A stretch of 64,000 bases of DNA from Clostridiales bacterium (GTDB lineage: Bacteria; Bacillota; Clostridia; Christensenellales; Aristaeellaceae): contig JAFGGL010000069.1 of the NCBI GenBank assembly GCA_016930575.1, positions 1 through 64,000 of the forward strand, given 5' to 3'. Below the pieces are notes generated by a model. The model searched no databases, was not told where the DNA came from, and worked only from the letters and a program-made list of their open reading frames with translations. This document shows, one piece after another, positions 17,047 through 25,838 of the stretch. Made by a program: the position numbers and the translations under genes. Positions within the stretch are counted from its first letter, which is position 1; each line of letters begins with the position of its first letter.

Positions 17047-18099
17047 TCAAGACAGATCCCTGTACCCCAGTTTTGCGCCGCAGCTTTCGCGGATGATCAG
17101 CGCCGGCGCGCGGATGAGCGTAACGGGCGCTTTTTGGTTTTCGGAACTGGAAACGAGCTCTACGATAGCCGTGCGCGCGCGTTCCTCGGAAAACAGATCG
17201 ATGGTCGTCAGCGGCGGCAGGGTATGCGGGCTGAAATAGGTGTTATCGCAGCCGATCAGGGCCATATCTTCCGGCAGTTTCAAGTTCATCGAATGCAGTT
17301 GATGGATGGCGCCGACGGCGACCAGATCGCTGAACGCGACGATCGCGGTGGGCCAGCGGTGGCGGGGGATGGTCGTCAGCATCCTAAGCACGGCGATTTC
17401 GCCGGTTTCGGCGGTAAAGCCCGCCGCGCCGTGGTATGCGTCGTCCTTGACGAGGCCGAATTCCTCCACCGCCCGCAGGTAACCTCTGGCGCGCGCGCCG
17501 GACGCAGCCAGCGTCTTGTTGCCGCCGATGAAGGCGACGCGACGGTGCCCCATCATATGCAGGTGCTGCACGGCCTGGAACATCGCGGTTTCCAGGTCGT
17601 TGTGCAGGAAGGTACATTTTACGGTATCCAGGGGCGGCGAGATAGCGACCAGCGGCATGTGTTCCATCAGCCGGTTGAGCGCGACGGGCAGGTCCGGACG
17701 CACGGCTTCGAACACGCCGCCGATATACAGCGCGCCGCGCAGGCGCCAGTGGATGATGCGCCTGGCGATTTCCGTCATGTCGTAGTCCTCGCCGTCGAGC
17801 AGCTGGAAAAGCATCGTCTGGTAGCCCAGACGTTTTGCCTCGCGGTTCGCGGCCGACAGGATGCGCCCCCAGTACTGGTCTCTCGTCTCCGGAATGATCA
17901 CGGCGAATGTCTGCCGCGCCAGGGAAACCTGCTGCCGGAGGTTTTCAAGCGTTGTGAAATTGTATGCGCGGGCAATGGCTTCCACCTTCGTGCGCGTTTT
18001 CGCGCTGACGTTCTTATGCCCGGAGAACACGCGGGAAACCGTGGAGGGTGCGACGCCCGCTTCCCTGGCGATATCGTATATGGTCCGTTTCTTTGCCAT
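17047..18099 (-). CDS. LacI-family transcriptional regulator (uronide locus)
   Basis: A 350-residue repressor. ATG 18099 follows AAAGGA and gives the classic N-terminus TIYDIAREAGVAPSTVSRVF; the open frame upstream runs through the divergent promoter and is not coding. The sensor half shows MGHRRVAFIGG and MALIGCDNTYFSPHTLPPLT. It is transcribed away from the binding-protein gene at 18370. The two identical TGGAACAAGTTCCA sites in the shared intergenic region are its likely operators, one next to its own -35 box, so autoregulation is likely. The inducer is probably a sugar released from the imported uronide. Confidence 0.92.
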   Translation of the reverse strand: MAKKRTIYDIAREAGVAPSTVSRVFSGHKNVSAKTRTKVEAIARAYNFTTLENLRQQVSLARQTFAVIIPETRDQYWGRILSAANREAKRLGYQTMLFQLLDGEDYDMTEIARRIIHWRLRGALYIGGVFEAVRPDLPVALNRLMEHMPLVAISPPLDTVKCTFLHNDLETAMFQAVQHLHMMGHRRVAFIGGNKTLAASGARARGYLRAVEEFGLVKDDAYHGAAGFTAETGEIAVLRMLTTIPRHRWPTAIVAFSDLVAVGAIHQLHSMNLKLPEDMALIGCDNTYFSPHTLPPLTTIDLFSEERARTAIVELVSSSENQKAPVTLIRAPALIIRESCGAKLGYRDLS

Positions 18100-18150
18100 C
18101 GGCGATTTCCTTTCCCGTTTTTCGACAGACAATACGGAGGATGATACTTC

Positions 18151-18179
18151 ATTATATACGATGCGGATACGCAAATCAA
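18151..18179 (-). promoter_or_regulatory. Promoter of the second lacI-type gene
   Basis: Minus-strand TTGATT (18174-18179) and TATAAT (18151-18156) have exactly 17 bp between them. The operator at 18188-18201 lies 8 bp upstream of the -35. Confidence 0.8.
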
Positions 18180-18187
18180 GATAGTAT

Positions 18188-18201
18188 TGGAACAAGTTCC
18201 A
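18188..18201. promoter_or_regulatory. LacI-type operator O1
   Basis: TGGAACAAGTTCCA is an inverted repeat (TGGAAC/GTTCCA) placed between the divergent promoters of the regulator and the binding-protein gene. An identical copy lies at 18323-18336, which supports a specific protein site. Confidence 0.8.
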
Positions 18202-18241
18202 GATTATTAGCGAATCGAATGGGTAACTATCAGGAAATCTG

Positions 18242-18270
18242 TTGACACTGGTCATATAGTGTGCTATATT
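18242..18270 (+). promoter_or_regulatory. Promoter of the uronide transporter operon
   Basis: TTGACA (18242-18247) and TATATT (18265-18270) are spaced by 17 bp. It is flanked by operators at 18188-18201 and 18323-18336, an arrangement that suits repression by DNA looping. Confidence 0.82.
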
Positions 18271-18322
18271 GACATCAAACAAGGCGATTATATGGGATAC
18301 TTGCGTCAAGCGCGATGAATAA

Positions 18323-18336
18323 TGGAACAAGTTCCA
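18323..18336. promoter_or_regulatory. LacI-type operator O2
   Basis: A second exact TGGAACAAGTTCCA lies downstream of the transporter promoter, inside the untranslated leader and 33 bp before the ATG at 18370. Centre-to-centre distance from O1 is 135 bp. Confidence 0.8.
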
Positions 18337-18369
18337 TATTTCGTCAAAATTGAAGGAGGATATCAGACA

Positions 18370-19641
18370 ATGAAAAAAATCGTATCTCTGGTACTGGCAA
18401 TTGCAATGCTGCTGGCCATACTTCCCAACATTGCAGCAATGGCGGAAGGTGAAAAAACCACGCTGAAGGTTGTATCCTGGGACGTATACTCTGGTTCTGC
18501 CGCCTGGCACGCTGCCATCAAAGATGGGTTTGAAGCGGCGTATCCGAACGTCGAAATTGAGTATGTCGATTTGGTAAGCGGCAACGAGTACGCAACGGTT
18601 GCCGGCGTACAGCTTGCTGGCGGCGACACATCCGACGTTTACTTTATCAAGGAGATTCCGCAGATACAGCAATGGTCGGATCAGGGCTTCCTGGCCAACC
18701 TGGACGAGCTGGTCGCGGAAGTGGATCTGTCCGGCCTGATGGGCATGGAGAACAACCTGCGCGCAAGCGACGGCCTTCTGTACGCGCTACCATTCCGCTC
18801 GGATTTCTGGGTGATGTTCTACAATAAGGACATCTTCAATGCGGCCGGCGTACCGTATCCCACCAACGACTGGACCTGGGCTGAGTACGTGGAAATCGCC
18901 GAACAGCTCACCCAGGGCGAAGGCATCGACAAGGTGTACGGAACTTACCATCATACCTGGCTGAGCGCAGCCGTCAACTGGGCTGTCTGCGACGGTGTAT
19001 ACACGTTTGGCGACGGCAACTACGATCCGCTTAAGTACTTCTATGAGATGATTCAGGAACTTGAAGACGCGGGCGCCTGCATGGAATACTCCGAAATCAG
19101 AGCGTTGGGTATCGGCTATCGCGACATGATCTACGGCGGCGATACCGCCATGCTGCCCATGGGTACCTGGCTGGTCGGCGGTATGATCAATGAGAAGGCC
19201 GCCGGAACGTTTGATTTCGACTGGAGCTTCGCATCTGTGCCGCATAAGGACGACATAGCAGCGAAATCCACGTTTGGCAACCTGACGGGTGTCAGCATCA
19301 ACAAAAATGCTACCAATCCGGATGTGGCCTGGGAGTTCGTCAAGTGGCTCAGCGGCGAAGAAGGCGCCAAGGCAATTGCGGCAGTCGGCACGCGTCCGGC
19401 GTATGTAAGCGACGCTGTCGTTGCGGCATACTCTTCTGTAGTAGGATTCCCGACGGATGCCACGGCGCTGGATGCGCTCCTGCCGAACATGGTCAGCATC
19501 GAAGTGCCTCCGGGAGCAAAGGTGCCGGAGCTTATGACCATCGTTAATCAAGAGCATTCTTTGATTATGACAGACGAAGTGACCATCGACGAAGGTATCG
19601 CTTCCATGAACGAACGCGCGGCGGAAGTCATGGCAGACTAA
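18370..19641 (+). CDS. ABC sugar transporter solute-binding protein (uronide locus)
   Basis: A 423-residue family-1 binding protein. ATG 18370 follows AAGGAGG; the ATG at 18322 overlaps operator O2 and lacks a ribosome site. The signal peptide ends IAAMAEGE with no lipobox cysteine. Family features include TLKVVSWDVYSGSAAWHAAI, DVYFIKEIPQIQQWSDQGFL, YALPFRSDFWVMFYNKDIF and WEFVKWLSGEEGAKAI. It should capture the oligosaccharide imported by the permeases at 19713 and 20665. Downstream DUF2264 and GH88 genes suggest an unsaturated uronyl sugar as ligand. Confidence 0.9.
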   Translation: MKKIVSLVLAIAMLLAILPNIAAMAEGEKTTLKVVSWDVYSGSAAWHAAIKDGFEAAYPNVEIEYVDLVSGNEYATVAGVQLAGGDTSDVYFIKEIPQIQQWSDQGFLANLDELVAEVDLSGLMGMENNLRASDGLLYALPFRSDFWVMFYNKDIFNAAGVPYPTNDWTWAEYVEIAEQLTQGEGIDKVYGTYHHTWLSAAVNWAVCDGVYTFGDGNYDPLKYFYEMIQELEDAGACMEYSEIRALGIGYRDMIYGGDTAMLPMGTWLVGGMINEKAAGTFDFDWSFASVPHKDDIAAKSTFGNLTGVSINKNATNPDVAWEFVKWLSGEEGAKAIAAVGTRPAYVSDAVVAAYSSVVGFPTDATALDALLPNMVSIEVPPGAKVPELMTIVNQEHSLIMTDEVTIDEGIASMNERAAEVMAD

Positions 19642-19655
19642 TCCGGCGAATACGC

Positions 19656-19686
19656 AAACGGGGAGGAGGGATTCTCCTCCCCGTTT
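19656..19686 (+). terminator. Attenuator-like stem-loop between binding protein and permeases
   Basis: AAACGGGGAGGAG (19656-19668) pairs perfectly with CTCCTCCCCGTTT (19674-19686) around GGATT, 14 bp after the stop codon. A CTTAATC tail makes it a partial terminator at best, which would favour high expression of the binding protein. Confidence 0.65.
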
Positions 19687-19712
19687 CTTAATCACAAAGA
19701 GGAAAGTGTGCG

Positions 19713-20648
19713 ATGGCTACGACTGTAAAGCAAATTCCCACGTATAAGCCCGGAAAACGCCAACGGAGAAACACGCTGATAGCATATTCGTTTCTGGCGC
19801 CCAACCTGATCGGGTTTGCCGTCATTACGCTTATTCCCGTTATTCTATCGGTGGCGCTGGCATTTTTCAACTGGAACGGCGGGACACTGGACAAAATATC
19901 ATGGGCAGGACTGGATAATTTCAAGCTGATATTCGATAACTTCAGTTTTACAAAAAACGATCTGGGAATATCGCTTAAAAACACAGTACTCTATACTGCG
20001 GTTTCGGTTCCGCTGACCATCGCGTTCTCACTGGGGTTTGCCATGGTGCTCAACCGGGCGGCCAGAGCAGCGAAAACGTTCCGCATGATCTTCTTCTTCC
20101 CGTATATCGCGTCGATCGTCGCGATATGCACCTGCTGGAATTATATCCTGTTCAAATACGGACCGGTCAATACATTTTTAAATTATCTCGGTTTGCATAT
20201 GACAAAGTCGTGGACACAGTCAAGGGACTTTGCTATTTGGTCGTTGATTATCGTCAACGTCTGGCGGCATGCAGGCTATTATATGGTTATGTATATCGCG
20301 GGCTTGCAGAACATTCCAAAGGAGCTCTACGAGGCGGCGATTGTGGACGGTGCCAACGCATGGCAGAAGTTCCGCAAAATCACGCTGCCGATGCTCACCC
20401 CGACTACATTCTTTGTATCCATCATGCTCACGATTACGTGCTTTAAGGTGTTTGACATCGTGGTGCTGATGACCGAAGGCGGGCCGGGGCGTGCAACGCA
20501 GATGCTGGTAACCTATATTTATGAGCTATGCTTTACACAGATCAAGTACGGCGTAGCCAGCGCTGTGGCGATGGTGCTGCTCGCCGTCGTGGTGCTGATT
20601 ACGATCTTCCAGTTCAAGGCTGAGAAAAAATGGGTCAATTACCTGTAG
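19713..20648 (+). CDS. Sugar ABC transporter permease, MalF type (uronide locus)
   Basis: A 311-residue permease with the first span at YSFLAPNLIGFAVITLIPVI and an EAA loop YEAAIVDGANAWQKFRKITLP. A GAGGAAAG ribosome site precedes ATG 19713. It lies 72 bp after the binding-protein gene, beyond the stem-loop. No ATPase gene is present in this locus. Confidence 0.92.
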   Translation: MATTVKQIPTYKPGKRQRRNTLIAYSFLAPNLIGFAVITLIPVILSVALAFFNWNGGTLDKISWAGLDNFKLIFDNFSFTKNDLGISLKNTVLYTAVSVPLTIAFSLGFAMVLNRAARAAKTFRMIFFFPYIASIVAICTCWNYILFKYGPVNTFLNYLGLHMTKSWTQSRDFAIWSLIIVNVWRHAGYYMVMYIAGLQNIPKELYEAAIVDGANAWQKFRKITLPMLTPTTFFVSIMLTITCFKVFDIVVLMTEGGPGRATQMLVTYIYELCFTQIKYGVASAVAMVLLAVVVLITIFQFKAEKKWVNYL

Positions 20649-20664
20649 GGGAGTAGAAGTAGAA

Positions 20665-21537
20665 ATGTCATCGGCTTCCGTTCAAATCTCGGGAAAGCGC
20701 ACGACGGCAAGGTCCATGACCTATACTGTGCTGAAGCTTTTATTATTTGTTCTGCTTGGGCTGTTTACGGTTCTGGCGCTGTTTCCGTTTGTTTGGATGG
20801 TTTCGTCGTCGTTGAAACTGGAAACGGACGTATTTCGCTATCCGATCGAGTGGATTCCCAAAGTGCCCCATTGGGATAACTATATCAAGATTTGGCAGCA
20901 GGTTCCGCTGCTGGTGTATTTTAAGAATACAGCGGTGCTCTCCGTCGCCGTCACGGGCCTTCAGGTGCTAACCTCAAGCTTTGCGGCGTATGCATTCGCT
21001 AAAATGCGTTTCAGAGGCAGAGACGTGCTGTTTCTGTGTTATATCGGCACGATCGCCATCCCGTGGCAGACCTATATGCTGCCGCAGTTCATCCTGATGC
21101 GTTCGGTGGAGCTGTATGATACGCTGATGGCGCTGGTGGTGCTGCAAAGCTTTACTGCGTTCGGCGTGTTTCTTATGCGGCAGTTTTTCCTGAGCATCCC
21201 CAACGATTTGAGCGAAGCCGCGCGAATCGACGGCCTGAACGAGTACGGCATCTGGGCCCGGATCGTCCTTCCGCTCAGCAAGCCGGCGATCGCAACGCTG
21301 AGTATTTTCACGTTTGTGGCAACATGGAACGATTATATGGGCCCGCTGATCTACTTGCGAAGCGACTCCGTGAAAACCGTCCAGGTCGGCCTGCGGCGTT
21401 TTATTCAGCAATATACTTCGCAGTTCAATCTGATCATGGCGGCGTCGCTGTGCTCAATCATCCCCATGGTGGTCGTGTTTCTATTCCTGCAGAAATACTT
21501 TATTGAAGGTATCGCGACCACGGGTATCAAGGGATAA
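20665..21537 (+). CDS. Sugar ABC transporter permease, MalG type (uronide locus)
   Basis: A 290-residue permease with six spans, starting at ATG 20665 after GGGGAG. The EAA loop is SEAARIDGLNEYGIWARIVLP, and the C-terminus ends EGIATTGIKG. It pairs with the permease at 19713. ATP hydrolysis must come from a subunit encoded elsewhere, possibly the MsmX-like protein at 2834. Confidence 0.92.
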   Translation: MSSASVQISGKRTTARSMTYTVLKLLLFVLLGLFTVLALFPFVWMVSSSLKLETDVFRYPIEWIPKVPHWDNYIKIWQQVPLLVYFKNTAVLSVAVTGLQVLTSSFAAYAFAKMRFRGRDVLFLCYIGTIAIPWQTYMLPQFILMRSVELYDTLMALVVLQSFTAFGVFLMRQFFLSIPNDLSEAARIDGLNEYGIWARIVLPLSKPAIATLSIFTFVATWNDYMGPLIYLRSDSVKTVQVGLRRFIQQYTSQFNLIMAASLCSIIPMVVVFLFLQKYFIEGIATTGIKG

Positions 21538-21577
21538 CCGCAATCATCCGCCGGCTTGCGCCGGAAAGGAGTATTTC

Positions 21578-23353
21578 ATGATCGGACCGATAAGCCAAAA
21601 CCCGCTGCGGACGCGGGCGGATGTGGAACATACGGCGCTTGAACTGCTAATGCCGCTGCTGCCGTTGCTGTCACCAGGCCGCGCGCGCATCCATGCCGGG
21701 GAGACCGGCGCGGTGTATCCGCCGGACATTGCGGAGATGGAAGCGTTTGCGCGTCCGCTGTGGGCTATTATTCCGATGCTTGCGGGCGGCAGCGAGCGCG
21801 TACAGCCGCTTTGGGAGCTTTGGAAACAGGGTATCATCACAGGCGTTGATCCCGCGCATCCCGAATACTGGGGCGAGGTCGACGATTACGACCAGCGCCT
21901 GGTGGAGATGGCGGTCTTCGGCATGGGGATGGCGATGATTCCCGAGACTTTCTACTTCTCACTGCCAAAGCATGCGCGGGAGAACCTGTACCGCTGGCTT
22001 TCGCAGATCAATCGGAAAACCATGCCCAAGAACAACTGGGTGTTTTTCCGTATCCTGGTCAATCTCGGGTTTGAGGCTTGCGGACTTCCGTTTGACCAAA
22101 GGCAGATCGACGAGGACTTCGCGCTGATCAACGAGCATTACGAGGGCGACGGCTGGTATTACGATTATAAAGATCAGCGGGATTACTATATCCCGTGGGC
22201 GTTTCACTTTTACGGGCTTGTGTACGCTAAGCTGCGCCCGCGTAGCGGGAACGCGGAAGAACTTCTGAAGCGCGCTAGGCTGTTCGCGCCCGATTTTGCC
22301 TGCTGGTTCGATAATCAGGGCGAGGCGATCCCCTACGGGCGCAGCCTGACGTATCGGTTCGCGCAAAGCGCGTTCTTCGCGGCGCAGGCGTACGCGGGCG
22401 CGGAAACGGACGCGGTAGGATACGGCAGGATGAAGCGCCTGCTGCTAAGTAATCTGCGCAATTGGCTGAAGCAGCCCATCTTCTCGCGGGACGGCCTGCT
22501 GACCATCGGGTATCATTATCCCAACCTCCACATGGCGGAGGGCTACAACGCCCCGGGTTCGCCGTACTGGAGTATGAAAACGTTTCTGTGCCTCGCGATG
22601 CCGGAGGATCATCCCTTCTGGCAGGCGGAGGAGAAAGCGCCGGACGTACCCATAAAGAGCAGGCAGCCCCACGCAAGGCAGTTGATCGTGCGTTCGGACG
22701 GCGGGAAGCACGTGATCGCTTATCAGGCGGGCGGGCATTGCCCGGAGCATACGCACGCGGAAGCCAAGTATGAGAAATTCGCGTATTCCACGGCGTTCGG
22801 GTTCAGCGTTCCCAAATCGCGCCTCAAGCTGGACGCCGGAGCGTTTGACAGCATGCTGGCCGTCAGCCTGGACGAAACCTATTATTACCCCCGCTACGGA
22901 TGCGACGCGTTTGCGATTCTGGACGATAGGGTAACGGCGACCTGGAAACCCATCCCGCAGGTGACGGTGGAAACGAAGCTCATTCCCCTGGGGATGTGGC
23001 ATATCCGCAGGCACCGCATCAATACTTCGGTCAAAATCACGGTCGCGGAAGGCGGTTTCGCCATTGCGGCGGACGGGAACGGAAAAGCCGCGCTGCAGAC
23101 GGATTCGGCAGGCGCCGCAGCGGTCACACCCTGGGGAATCAGCGGAATTAAAGCGCTGAAGGGGTATCAGTCGGCGATGGTCCTGAAGCCGGAACCCAAT
23201 ACCAACCTGATGGCGCCGCGTACGCTGCTGCCGACGCTGAACGCCGTGCTGGAACCGGGAGACCACGAGCTTGTCTGCGCTGTGCTGGGCACGGTATCGG
23301 GCGATCCATTACATTGGCAGAACTTACCCAAGGAGGTAGGGGAACTTGCATAA
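21578..23353 (+). CDS. DUF2264 protein (GH154-like, candidate uronidase)
   Basis: A 591-residue cytoplasmic protein with no signal peptide. ATG 21578 follows AAAGGAG; the in-frame ATG at 21503 lies within the permease gene. The N-terminal 370 residues fit the (alpha/alpha) toroid of DUF2264, with WGEVDDYDQRLVEMA, NNWVFFRILVNLGFE and GDGWYYDYKDQRDYYIPWAF; the C-terminal part is beta-rich. To my knowledge some DUF2264 members are classed as GH154, with beta-glucuronidase activity. Its position ahead of a GH88 gene in a sugar-import operon supports a role in trimming uronic-acid oligosaccharides. The exact linkage is unknown. Confidence 0.8.
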   Translation: MIGPISQNPLRTRADVEHTALELLMPLLPLLSPGRARIHAGETGAVYPPDIAEMEAFARPLWAIIPMLAGGSERVQPLWELWKQGIITGVDPAHPEYWGEVDDYDQRLVEMAVFGMGMAMIPETFYFSLPKHARENLYRWLSQINRKTMPKNNWVFFRILVNLGFEACGLPFDQRQIDEDFALINEHYEGDGWYYDYKDQRDYYIPWAFHFYGLVYAKLRPRSGNAEELLKRARLFAPDFACWFDNQGEAIPYGRSLTYRFAQSAFFAAQAYAGAETDAVGYGRMKRLLLSNLRNWLKQPIFSRDGLLTIGYHYPNLHMAEGYNAPGSPYWSMKTFLCLAMPEDHPFWQAEEKAPDVPIKSRQPHARQLIVRSDGGKHVIAYQAGGHCPEHTHAEAKYEKFAYSTAFGFSVPKSRLKLDAGAFDSMLAVSLDETYYYPRYGCDAFAILDDRVTATWKPIPQVTVETKLIPLGMWHIRRHRINTSVKITVAEGGFAIAADGNGKAALQTDSAGAAAVTPWGISGIKALKGYQSAMVLKPEPNTNLMAPRTLLPTLNAVLEPGDHELVCAVLGTVSGDPLHWQNLPKEVGELA

Positions 23354-24476
23354 CTGGGCACAGGTCACATTTGAAAAGTTTGCGCGCAAGTACGAACGCT
23401 CCGCCGCGCTTGCCGCCGCACAGGATATCATCCCCTACAAAAGCGACGGCAGCCGCTGGGCGGGCTCGCCGTACGAAGGCGACGCGTGGTGGACGGGCGG
23501 TTTCTGGCCCGGCGTGATGTGGCAGATGTACGCCGCGACCAAAAAGGAGATATTCCGATCGGAAGCGCTGCGCGTGGAGGCGCGGCTGGTTAAGGAACTC
23601 TGCTATTTCAAACGCCTGTATCATGACGTCGGGTTCATGTACCTGCTGTCGTGCGGCGCGCACTTTTTGTTCAGCGGCGACCGGACGTCCAAGCGCAACC
23701 TGCTGCACGCCGCCACCATTTTGGCGGGCCGGTTCAACCTAGCGGGCGGCTATATCCGCGCCTGGAACGAGGACAAGGCGGGCTGGGCGATCATCGACAG
23801 CATGATGAACCTGAGCCTTTTGTTCTGGGCGAGCCGCGAGACGAAAGATCCGCGCTACGATCAGATCGCCGTCAGGCACGCCGACACCGCGCTCAGGGAA
23901 TTCGTGCGGGAGGACGGCAGCTGCAACCATATCGTGATCTTTGATCCGAACACGGGGGAAGCGCTCAGGAAACCGGCAGGGCAGGGCTATGCCGAGGGCT
24001 CGAGCTGGAGCCGCGGACAGGCGTGGGCGCTGTACGGGTATACCTTGAGTTACCTGAGTACAAAGCTTACGCGGTATCTGGACGCCGCGTGTAAAATCGC
24101 GGATTACTTCATGGAGAATATCCGCCCCGACGGGCTGACGGACTGCGATTTCCGCCAGCCGAAAAAAGATGACCGCATCGACAATATCGCCGCCGCCTGC
24201 GCCGCGTGCGCGCTGATCGAACTCAGCCGCTTGCCGGAAACCGCCCGTGCGCAGGAATACCTGAGCGCCGCGGAGCGCATGCTGCAGGCGCTGGATTCGC
24301 TGTGCGCCGATTACACCGACGCCACCCCGGGCGTGCTTATGAAATGTACCGCCGCCTACCGTGACGAAGGCGCGGGCACGCACATCAACATCGTCTACGG
24401 GGATTATTTCTATGCGGAAGCGCTGGCGAAGCTCCAGGGAAGCGACCCGATGCTATGGATGTGCGAAATGAAATAG
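23346..24476 (+). CDS. GH88 unsaturated glucuronyl hydrolase
   Basis: A 376-residue intracellular enzyme starting at TTG 23346, 9 bp after AAGGAGG and overlapping the previous stop by 8 bp. GH88 enzymes remove the 4,5-unsaturated uronic acid left by polysaccharide lyases, by hydrating the double bond. Supporting motifs are GDAWWTGGFWPGVMW near the N-terminus, the aspartate in WAIIDSMMNLSLLFWA, and EGSSWSRGQAWALYGY, which is typical of GH88 rather than GH105. The operon therefore likely handles lyase products of a glycosaminoglycan or similar uronide. Transcription ends at the terminator at 24493. Confidence 0.9.
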   Translation: MHNWAQVTFEKFARKYERSAALAAAQDIIPYKSDGSRWAGSPYEGDAWWTGGFWPGVMWQMYAATKKEIFRSEALRVEARLVKELCYFKRLYHDVGFMYLLSCGAHFLFSGDRTSKRNLLHAATILAGRFNLAGGYIRAWNEDKAGWAIIDSMMNLSLLFWASRETKDPRYDQIAVRHADTALREFVREDGSCNHIVIFDPNTGEALRKPAGQGYAEGSSWSRGQAWALYGYTLSYLSTKLTRYLDAACKIADYFMENIRPDGLTDCDFRQPKKDDRIDNIAAACAACALIELSRLPETARAQEYLSAAERMLQALDSLCADYTDATPGVLMKCTAAYRDEGAGTHINIVYGDYFYAEALAKLQGSDPMLWMCEMK

Positions 24477-24492
24477 CAGCTTCGACGCAACC

Positions 24493-24521
24493 AAAAAGGC
24501 CGCGTATTACGCGGCCTTTTT
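24493..24521. terminator. Bidirectional intrinsic terminator
   Basis: AAAAAGGCCGCG (24493-24504) pairs with CGCGGCCTTTTT (24510-24521) around TATTA. It lies between the convergent GH88 and galactokinase-family genes, and the A-run and T-run serve both strands. Confidence 0.93.
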
Positions 24522-24536
24522 GTGAAAGAAGAAATA

Positions 24537-25817
24537 TCAGCTCGCAGTGTCCGTGCCGATGACCACGGGGCCCAGCGGGCGGACGGAGAGCACCGTGGCG
24601 GCGTTTTTGCCAAACAGCGTATCCATCGTATCTACGAAGGTATCCAGCAGTTCCAGCGGGACGAAGTTCAGCGTCGTGCCCGCGAATCCGCCGCCGTGCA
24701 CGCGCCAGGCGCCTTTGCCTGTCAGCAGTTTTTCCGCTGCCATCAGCCCCAGCATGATCTCCTGCCGGTCGGGCGTCGCGTAGGTGTTTTGTAAGTATAT
24801 CGCGCTGCTCCTGCCCGATGCGATGATGCCTTCGAAAAATGCCGGCAGATCGTCGTTACGCAGCGCGTCGGCGCAGCTTGTGACACGCTCGTTCTCTTCA
24901 TAAAAATGCTGTGCGCGCAGGACGGCGCGGTCGCGGGTTTCCGGCGGAAGCGCCTTGCGGAGCGCGGGGATGTTTTCAAAGAACGTCTCCTCGGGCACTT
25001 CCCGCAGCACAGACTTGCCGAAATGCTGCGCTACCAGGCGCATCTCATGGGGGATGGCGGCGTAGAAATCCGTCAGATCGTTGTGGCTGCCGCCCGTGTT
25101 GACGACGACGACCGCATAACCCTTGGCGGTAAAATCATAGGAAATCGTCTCGATCTTCGGTTCGTCCGTTTCGAAGTCGATCGTGATCAAGCCGCCCATG
25201 CTGGAGGCCATCTGGTCCATCAGGCCGCTGGGCTTGCCGAAATACTGGTTCTCGGCATACTGCGCGCATTTCGCACGCTGCACGGGATCGATCGTTCCGT
25301 CATTGTACAGCGCGTCGAATATCGCGCAGACCAGCACTTCAAACGCAGCGGAAGAGCTCAGCCCGCTGCCGGGGAGTACCGTGGAGGTCGTCACCGCGTC
25401 AAATCCGCCCAGCCGGAAGCCGTATTCTTTCAGCCAGCGCGCGATGCCGCGCACCATGGCCGCTGCCGATCCTTTTTCCGCATCCACGGCCGCGAGTTCT
25501 TCAACGTTCACCATTACGGGATTGTGCCCCTCGCTGTGCACCGTGACGAGCGAATCCTGCCGCGGGCTGACGACGGCCAGCGTATCCAGGCTGACGGCCG
25601 CCGCCAGCACCATGCCGCGGTTGTGATCGGTATGGTTGCCGCAGATCTCGATACGCCCGGGCGCGCTGGCGAACAGCGTATTCTCATGCGCTCCGAATAC
25701 CTCCCGGTGGCGCGAAAGCAGGCGCGTATAGCGTCCGATCTGCTCCTCGGGCACGCCGCTTTGACTGCCGTACAGCTCCTTCAGGCGACCGCCGAGTAGT
25801 TTTTCCAGGTTTGCCAT
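24537..25817 (-). CDS. Galactokinase-family GHMP sugar kinase
   Basis: A 426-residue GHMP kinase that would phosphorylate galactose or a related sugar at C1. The galactokinase signature appears as APGRIEICGNHTDHNRG (residues 52-68). The usual GEHTD is GNHTD, so the glutamate that contacts the sugar is Asn61. The ATP loop is VLPGSGLSSSAAF, the catalytic aspartate is in GLMDQMASS, and the third motif is WRVHGGGFAGTT. It is the last gene of the minus-strand run starting at thyX, 21 bp after the AEC transporter gene. Many clostridial proteins with this variant are annotated galactokinase; a different sugar substrate is possible. Confidence 0.85.
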   Translation of the reverse strand: MANLEKLLGGRLKELYGSQSGVPEEQIGRYTRLLSRHREVFGAHENTLFASAPGRIEICGNHTDHNRGMVLAAAVSLDTLAVVSPRQDSLVTVHSEGHNPVMVNVEELAAVDAEKGSAAAMVRGIARWLKEYGFRLGGFDAVTTSTVLPGSGLSSSAAFEVLVCAIFDALYNDGTIDPVQRAKCAQYAENQYFGKPSGLMDQMASSMGGLITIDFETDEPKIETISYDFTAKGYAVVVVNTGGSHNDLTDFYAAIPHEMRLVAQHFGKSVLREVPEETFFENIPALRKALPPETRDRAVLRAQHFYEENERVTSCADALRNDDLPAFFEGIIASGRSSAIYLQNTYATPDRQEIMLGLMAAEKLLTGKGAWRVHGGGFAGTTLNFVPLELLDTFVDTMDTLFGKNAATVLSVRPLGPVVIGTDTAS

Positions 25818-25838
25818 GATGGTTTCATCCGCCTTTCC

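Noticed and set aside
18100-18672. N-terminal extension of the second lacI-type gene to 18672
   Set aside because: The extra codons cover the divergent promoter, both operators and the start of the binding-protein gene. ATG 18099 has a ribosome site and gives the standard helix-turn-helix start.
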